In this document: one piece after another, positions 59,154 to 64,000 of the stretch | Layout of the letters: every line of letters starts with the position of its first letter | Position numbering within the stretch: position 1 is the stretch's first letter | Assembly (NCBI GenBank): GCA_021730905.1 | Contig: JAKFYK010000004.1 | Coordinates: 168,132 to 232,131 of the forward strand | DNA length: 64,000 nt | Reading direction: 5' to 3' | Source of the DNA: Betaproteobacteria bacterium | GTDB lineage: Bacteria; Pseudomonadota; Gammaproteobacteria; Burkholderiales; SG8-41 | Position numbers and translations under genes: made by a program | The notes under the pieces: generated by a model | The model's database searches: none | What the model saw: only the letters and a program-made list of their open reading frames with translations | What the model was told of the DNA's origin: nothing

Positions 59154-60362
59154 ATGTCGAATCAAATCAAGCTGCCTGATGCACAGGGCAATGTAGTGAA
59201 TTACCGGTTGGTGGGTTCTACGCTGGTAAAACCTAAGGCAGGCGTCGGGTTCAACCGCATTGCCTATTCAGCTGCCCATGTCGTTTCTGACCCTAAGGCC
59301 TCTATTGATCCCTGGCTGGATTGCGCGATTGACTGGGATGCGACCATAGCTTTTCGTGAGCGCCTCTGGTCTTTAGGGCTAGGCGTGGCTGAGGCGATGG
59401 ACACGGCGCAACGTGGAATGGGCATGGATTGGCCCACCTCACTTGAATTGATTAAACGTTCGATAGCAGCATCGAAGCGGCATCCTGGCGCCGTACTTGC
59501 CTCAGGTTGCGGGACCGATCATCTGGATATTGATAGCGTTCGATCGGTTGATGATGTGATCAAGGGCTACGACCAACAAATGGAGGCCATCGAAAAGCTC
59601 GGCGGCAAGCTCATCGTCATGGCAAGCCGGGCTCTGGTGCGGGTGGCCAAGGGGCCATCGGACTACGAGCGCGTTTATGACCACATTCTGACGCAAGCCA
59701 AGGAGCCTGTGATCCTGCACTGGCTCGGTGACATGTTTGATCCTGCATTGACGGGATATTGGGGCAGCGGGAATCCGGATGATGCGACTAAAACAGCGCT
59801 TGGAATCATCGCCGCTCATGCATCAAAAGTCGATGGTGTAAAAATTTCTTTACTGGATAAAGAGAAAGAGATTGCCATGCGGCGGGGGCTTCCCGCGAAG
59901 GGAGGGCTCGATGGTCACGGTGTGCGCATGTACACCGGAGATGATTTTAACTATGCTGAACTGATTGCCGGCGATGAAGTGGGAGCAGCTCAGGTGAACC
60001 GGCAAAGTGATGCGCTGTTGGGAATTTTTGATGCCATTGCACCTGCTGCCAGCGCGGCACTGGGAGAACTGGCTCAGGGAAACCTTGAGAAATTTCACGC
60101 AATTCTGGCGCCTACCGTGCCTTTGTCGCGCCATATCTTCAGGGCGCCAACGCGGTTTTATAAAGCTGGCGTTGTTTTCATGGCCTGGTTGGGTGGGCAT
60201 CAAAGCCACTTCACGATGGTAGGAGGGCAGCAAAGCACGCGTTCATTGATGCATTTTGTGGAGTTGTTCAAACTTGCCGATCAGGCTCATTTATTGGAAC
60301 AGCCCGATGTGGCGATTCATCGTATGAAAACGCTTTTAAGTATCCATGGCGTAGAGGGATAA
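59154..60362 (+). CDS. DUF993 family dihydrodipicolinate-synthase-like protein
   Basis: 402-residue predicted TIM-barrel of the DUF993 family, distantly related to DapA-type aldolases. It has NRIAYSAAHVVSDPKASIDP near the start, RERLWSLGLGVAEAMDTAQR, SGCGTDHLDID, LHWLGDMFDPALTGYWGSGN and KISLLDKEKEIAMRRGLPAK, where Lys may serve as the Schiff-base residue. It starts 24 bp after the oxidoreductase and ends 1 bp before the isomerase gene. A retro-aldol or dehydratase step is the best guess. Confidence 0.83.
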   Translation: MSNQIKLPDAQGNVVNYRLVGSTLVKPKAGVGFNRIAYSAAHVVSDPKASIDPWLDCAIDWDATIAFRERLWSLGLGVAEAMDTAQRGMGMDWPTSLELIKRSIAASKRHPGAVLASGCGTDHLDIDSVRSVDDVIKGYDQQMEAIEKLGGKLIVMASRALVRVAKGPSDYERVYDHILTQAKEPVILHWLGDMFDPALTGYWGSGNPDDATKTALGIIAAHASKVDGVKISLLDKEKEIAMRRGLPAKGGLDGHGVRMYTGDDFNYAELIAGDEVGAAQVNRQSDALLGIFDAIAPAASAALGELAQGNLEKFHAILAPTVPLSRHIFRAPTRFYKAGVVFMAWLGGHQSHFTMVGGQQSTRSLMHFVELFKLADQAHLLEQPDVAIHRMKTLLSIHGVEG

Positions 60363-60363
60363 C

Positions 60364-61245
60364 ATGCGCGACCTGTCCCGGGACCATAGATGGCTATCGA
60401 TCAATACCGCCACAGTGCGAAAGCAATGGTCTCTTGACCGGATCATTGAGGAATGCGCGAAACGCGGCATTCGGGCGATAAGCCCATGGCGTGATCAGGT
60501 TGCACATGTTGGCGTCGACCACATCGGGAAACTCTTGCGCAGTCACGACATCGAACTCTCGGGATACTGTCGGGGCGGGTTCTACCCGGCACCGGACAAA
60601 GCAGGGCTGACGGCGGCATTGCTCGATAACCGTAAAGCCATTGATGAGGCCAAACAACTGAATGCGCCCTGCCTGGTTTTGGTTGTGGGTTCTCTTCCTG
60701 GCGCCTTGAATGGAAAAGCGGATTACCACGATATACAGCGAGCGCGTAGTGAAGTTTTCGATGGGATCGCCGCCTCTCTTGAATATGCCCGTGGAGTCGG
60801 CATGCCGCTTGCGATTGAACCGTTGCATCCCATGCAAGCCGCGGAGCGCGCATGCATCAATACGCTTGAACATGCCTTGGATATCTGCGAAGCGTTGGAT
60901 CCGAAGGGGGCGGAGCATAGCTTCGCCGCTTCCTTGGGCGTCGCTTTGGATATCTATCACGTATGGTGGGATCCAAAGCTCCAAAGCCAGATTCGCCGGG
61001 CAGGCAAGGATCGATTGATGGCCTACCACGTCTGTGACTGGCTGACACCTACCAGAGATCTTCTGAACGACAGGGGAATGATGGGGGACGGTATTGTGGA
61101 GCTTCGAAAGATCCGGGGGTGGGTCGAGGAAGCGGGTTTCGATCAGTACTGTGAAGTCGAGATATTCTCCGAACTGGACTGGTGGCGACGACCGGGCGAG
61201 GAAGTTTTGCAAACGTGCATTGAGCGGCACAAAACCCACGTATAA
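60364..61245 (+). CDS. Sugar phosphate isomerase/epimerase family (TIM barrel, AP_endonuc_2)
   Basis: 293-residue xylose-isomerase-like TIM barrel. Motifs: LSINTATVRKQWSLDRIIEE at the start, RGIRAISPWRDQVAHVG, LVLVVGSLPGAL, GMPLAIEPLHPMQAAERACI (metal-ligand Glu near residue 148), ALDIYHVWWDPKL and YHVCDWLTPTRDLLNDRGMM (His, Asp). Likely converts a keto-sugar or inositol derivative. Last gene of the operon, nearly abutting the DUF993 gene. Confidence 0.88.
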   Translation: MRDLSRDHRWLSINTATVRKQWSLDRIIEECAKRGIRAISPWRDQVAHVGVDHIGKLLRSHDIELSGYCRGGFYPAPDKAGLTAALLDNRKAIDEAKQLNAPCLVLVVGSLPGALNGKADYHDIQRARSEVFDGIAASLEYARGVGMPLAIEPLHPMQAAERACINTLEHALDICEALDPKGAEHSFAASLGVALDIYHVWWDPKLQSQIRRAGKDRLMAYHVCDWLTPTRDLLNDRGMMGDGIVELRKIRGWVEEAGFDQYCEVEIFSELDWWRRPGEEVLQTCIERHKTHV

Positions 61246-61302
61246 AAATTCCGGTGGCGATAGAGGCACACGGGAATTCGCCGGAACGACAAGCCGGCAA
61301 AC

Positions 61303-63717
61303 TCAAGCTTGGGGTTTTTGAGCTGATTGAACTGCGCGCCAAATCGCGTCCTGCGTCAGTGGCAGGGTATTGATGCTGACGCCCAGCGGCGCCAACGCGT
61401 CGTTGATGGCGTTGGCGACACCGGCTGGCGCACCCAGGTAACCCGCTTCGCCGGATCCTTTCTGGCCGAAGGTGGTCAGCGGTGATGGCGTGCAATGATC
61501 GACGATGTGGATCGCGGGGATTTCCATCGCGCTGGGAAGCAGATAATCCATGAACGTGCCACTCATGAGCTGGCCGTCATCGCTGTAGGAAAATTTTTCA
61601 TAGAGCGCGGCGCCGATGCCGTGGGCAATGCCGCCGTAGGTCATGCCGTGCACAATAGCCGGATTGATCATCACGCCGCAGTCGTGACCGCAGACGTATT
61701 TCTTGATGTCGGGACGCAGCGTGTCGCGATCCAGTTCAACGTAAACAATATGCGTCTCGAACGCGTAACACGGATAAATCTGCACCACGCCGTCCGCGGA
61801 AGGCAGCGCGCCGCCGGTCGGCACCTGCCACACGAATTTGGCTTGCAGGCCCGGCTCCATGCCCGGCGGCATCTGATGAAATTTACGATGCGCAATGATG
61901 ATGAGCTCGTCCCATTGCAGGCGTTTTTCCGGATGGCCACGCACCGACACGTTGCCCTCGGCGTACTCGGCGGTTTCGATGGTGCAACCCAGATTGTGCG
62001 CGGCAATTTCGATCAGGGCTTCGCGAATCTTTTTTGCCGCCCCTGCTGCCGCGCCGCCGAGCATGATCGCCATGCGGCTGCCGACCGGGCTGTTCGACGG
62101 CAGTGCCGACAGCGAATCGGCGCGCACCACGCGGATGTTCGCCGGGTCGCGTTCGAGGATTTCACCGATCACGGTCGATACCAGCGTTTCGTGGCCCTGG
62201 CCGGACGACGAAGTGTTCATCACACCGGTGATGGCGCCCGACAAATCCACGCGCACCAGACACGAATCCATCCATGTGGTGGTGTCGTTCTTCGGATTGA
62301 ACAACGGCTCAAAGGCGGAGTTCCCGCCGCTGGGTTCGAGGCAGGTGGCAATGCCGATGCCGGCGAGGCGCCCTTCGCTGCGCGCCTTGTCGCGTGTTTT
62401 GACGAGCGCGGGGTAATCCGCCGCGTGCAACGCTTTGTCGAGCACGGTGTGATAGTCGCCGGAGTCGTAGCTCGATCCGCTGGGAATGCGGTACGGGAAT
62501 TCGTCGTTGGCGATGAGATTCCTGCGGCGTAACTCGATACGATCCATGCCGAGGTGGCGCGCGATGGTGTCCATCGTGCGCTCAATCGCGAAATTGGTCG
62601 GCGCCTGACCGAAGCCGCGCACCGCCTCCTGCGGCGTCTTGTTCGTCAGCACCGAAATCGGCTCGTATTCCACGGCCTGGATGCGATAGGGGCCGCAGAT
62701 GGCCGACACCGGTTTGCCCAGTTGCAGCGGCGCGCGGCCGGCGTGCGCGCCCACGTCGTCGAGCGCGCGGATTTTCAGGGCGCGCACGGTGCCGTCGCTA
62801 TCGAACGCGGCCTGCATGTCGAAAATGCGGTCCGGCCCCTGCATGTCGCCGCCGCGCATGTTTTCAAGCCGGTCTTCGATGAAGCGCACCGGCATGCTGA
62901 GGCGCTTCGCCAGATAACCGACCAGCACCGAGTGCTTGATGCCGCGCTTGACGCCGTAGCTGCCGCCGACATCCACGTCGTAATGCACTCTCACCGCGTT
63001 GCCCGGCAGCCTGAGCGCGCGTGCCATCTGGTCGGGGAATTTCGGCATCTGGATGGATGCCCAGATATTGAGCACTTGCTGGCCGGCATCCCATTGTGCC
63101 GTGACGCCGAAGGTTTCGATCGGCACCGTTGAACTGCGTGCCCATACCGCGCGCAATGAAATTTGATGATCGGCGTGCTCAAATGCTTCATCGACCGCGC
63201 CCCACACAAAACGTCTCTGGTAAAGCACGTTGGAGCCGTGCGCCGGATGTACCAGCGGGCTGCCCGTGCGCACTGCGTCTTCTGCATGAATCACATGCGG
63301 CAGCACGTCGTAATCGACTTCGACCAGTTCCGCGGCGTCTTCGGCCAGCGCGCGCGTGTCGGCGACCACCGCTACTACCCACTCGCCGGAATAACGCACT
63401 AAATCTTTCGCCAATGCGTAGCGTTTGACTTCCGGCGTATCGAGGCCTTGTGCCAACGCATCGGTGGCGACGCAGAATTCCTCGCCGGTCAGCACGTAAT
63501 GCACACCCGCCGCGGCGCGTGCGGCTTCTGTGCGAATCGCGGTGATGCGCGCGCAGGTATACGGCGAAGCAACGATAGCGACATGCTTCATGCCGGGCAG
63601 CGCTATGTCGGCGACGTAGCGCCCGCGCCCGGTGACAAAACGCGGGTCTTCGCGCGTGCGGCGTTGCTTGCCGATGTAGCGGAAACCGTGAGGATTTTTG
63701 TTTGTCTCGACGGTCAT
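61303..63717 (-). CDS. Xanthine dehydrogenase family molybdopterin-binding large subunit
   Basis: 804-residue large subunit of a molybdenum hydroxylase (CoxL/XdhA type). N-terminal DPRFVTGRGRYVADIALPGM is followed by GGSYGVKRGIKHSVLVGYLA, the molybdopterin region TPQEAVRGFGQAPTNFAIER (about residues 360-379) and SGQGHETLVSTVIGEIL. The C-terminal FGQKGSGEAGYLGAPAGVAN contains the active-site Glu (GSGEAG). It lacks the CO dehydrogenase AYRCSFR loop, so it is not a true CODH. Its start overlaps the 2Fe-2S subunit by 4 bp. Substrate unknown. Confidence 0.9.
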   Translation of the reverse strand: MTVETNKNPHGFRYIGKQRRTREDPRFVTGRGRYVADIALPGMKHVAIVASPYTCARITAIRTEAARAAAGVHYVLTGEEFCVATDALAQGLDTPEVKRYALAKDLVRYSGEWVVAVVADTRALAEDAAELVEVDYDVLPHVIHAEDAVRTGSPLVHPAHGSNVLYQRRFVWGAVDEAFEHADHQISLRAVWARSSTVPIETFGVTAQWDAGQQVLNIWASIQMPKFPDQMARALRLPGNAVRVHYDVDVGGSYGVKRGIKHSVLVGYLAKRLSMPVRFIEDRLENMRGGDMQGPDRIFDMQAAFDSDGTVRALKIRALDDVGAHAGRAPLQLGKPVSAICGPYRIQAVEYEPISVLTNKTPQEAVRGFGQAPTNFAIERTMDTIARHLGMDRIELRRRNLIANDEFPYRIPSGSSYDSGDYHTVLDKALHAADYPALVKTRDKARSEGRLAGIGIATCLEPSGGNSAFEPLFNPKNDTTTWMDSCLVRVDLSGAITGVMNTSSSGQGHETLVSTVIGEILERDPANIRVVRADSLSALPSNSPVGSRMAIMLGGAAAGAAKKIREALIEIAAHNLGCTIETAEYAEGNVSVRGHPEKRLQWDELIIIAHRKFHQMPPGMEPGLQAKFVWQVPTGGALPSADGVVQIYPCYAFETHIVYVELDRDTLRPDIKKYVCGHDCGVMINPAIVHGMTYGGIAHGIGAALYEKFSYSDDGQLMSGTFMDYLLPSAMEIPAIHIVDHCTPSPLTTFGQKGSGEAGYLGAPAGVANAINDALAPLGVSINTLPLTQDAIWRAVQSAQKPQA

Positions 63718-64000
63718 TTGCTTTCAGGCAAGCGCTCGGCAGCAAGTAGCACCGCATCCACAATCTGCTGATAACCGGTGCAGCGGCACAGATTTCCGCC
63801 TATCGCCTCGCGTATCTGCGTTTCGCTTGGGCGTGCAACCGTATTGAGCAGTCCTTGCGCGGCGATCAGCATTCCCGGCGTGCAATAGCCGCATTGCAGC
63901 CCGTGCATCTGGCAAAAACTGTCCTGCAGCACGCTTAAGCTGCCGTCGGCATTCGCCAGACCCTCCACCGTGACGAGGCGATGGCCGTCGGCCTGCACCG
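63714..64000 (-). CDS. 2Fe-2S binding subunit of a molybdenum hydroxylase (partial)
   Basis: C-terminal part of a CoxS/XdhC-type small subunit; its N-terminus lies beyond the right edge. The second iron-sulfur domain is present: CQMHGLQCGYCTPGML (Cys pair CGYC) and IGGNLCRCTGYQQIVDAVLL (CRC), the four-cysteine helical 2Fe-2S motif. The stop overlaps the large-subunit start (ATGA), so they are coupled. The FAD subunit is not in the window. Confidence 0.9.
   Translation of the reverse strand, partial: VQADGHRLVTVEGLANADGSLSVLQDSFCQMHGLQCGYCTPGMLIAAQGLLNTVARPSETQIREAIGGNLCRCTGYQQIVDAVLLAAERLPESK

Noticed and set aside
61303..63717. True carbon monoxide dehydrogenase large subunit
   Set aside because: The diagnostic AYRCSFR loop is absent, so only a general molybdenum hydroxylase call is made.

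Overview
The window is a GC-rich chromosomal segment, most likely from a betaproteobacterium close to Burkholderiales. Three things point there: the cell-envelope block exbB-exbD-lpxK-Trm112-kdsB-adk, split transhydrogenase genes (pntAA, pntAB, pntB), and seven orphan Bug/TctC-type periplasmic binding proteins in 64 kb, an expansion typical of that group. No rRNA, tRNA or CRISPR array was recognised.

Layout. 1-8.5 kb: housekeeping genes (lipid A/KDO synthesis, ExbBD, xseA, miaA, mutL). 8.6-13.6 kb: a Bug protein, an amidohydrolase and the proton-translocating transhydrogenase. 13.7-16.7 kb: accessory genes and a two-domain carboxymuconolactone decarboxylase-like protein. 16.5-22.1 kb: a chromosomal integron. 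It has an integron integrase (minus strand), a candidate cassette promoter, a possible LexA site, an attI core, and a plus-strand array of small cassettes (BrnT/BrnA toxin-antitoxin, two unknown proteins, an alpha/beta hydrolase, a membrane protein) separated by attC-like sites and interrupted by an IS1111-group IS110 element. 22.1-33.6 kb: ordinary chromosome (DUF3455 protein, anti-sigma and ECF sigma factor, Bug proteins, DUF3047 lipoprotein, amidase, tsaE, queG, FAD dehydrogenase). 33.8-38.0 kb: a second cassette array on the minus strand with no integrase beside it. It holds three 81-bp attC sites, four cassettes and two tandem secreted dienelactone-hydrolase-like genes. 38.2-57 kb: catabolic and accessory genes (FAD dehydrogenase, racemase family, thiolase plus OB-fold partner, patatin, MsrB, DsbA family, BrkB, MFS, CAP and CHRD proteins). 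57-61.2 kb: a TetR regulator with two matching 20-bp operators controlling a three-gene operon (Gfo/Idh/MocA oxidoreductase, DUF993 aldolase-like protein, TIM-barrel isomerase). 61.3-64 kb: a molybdenum hydroxylase large subunit and the end of its 2Fe-2S subunit.

The most interesting content is the integron and its separated, oppositely oriented second array. Next is a dispersed 19-bp AT-rich repeat (core AATAAAAACAAATACTTAT), found about nine times at gene borders and sometimes inside start or stop codons. Two heptad-based hairpins (GTGAAGG/AGTGAAN), GC-rich palindromes of the GTAGGGCGG type, and repeats that supply the signal-peptide region of a Bug gene show that short mobile repeats shape gene borders here.

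All functions are inferred by reading the sequence. No database search or folding program was run, and the attC, promoter and operator calls are visual.
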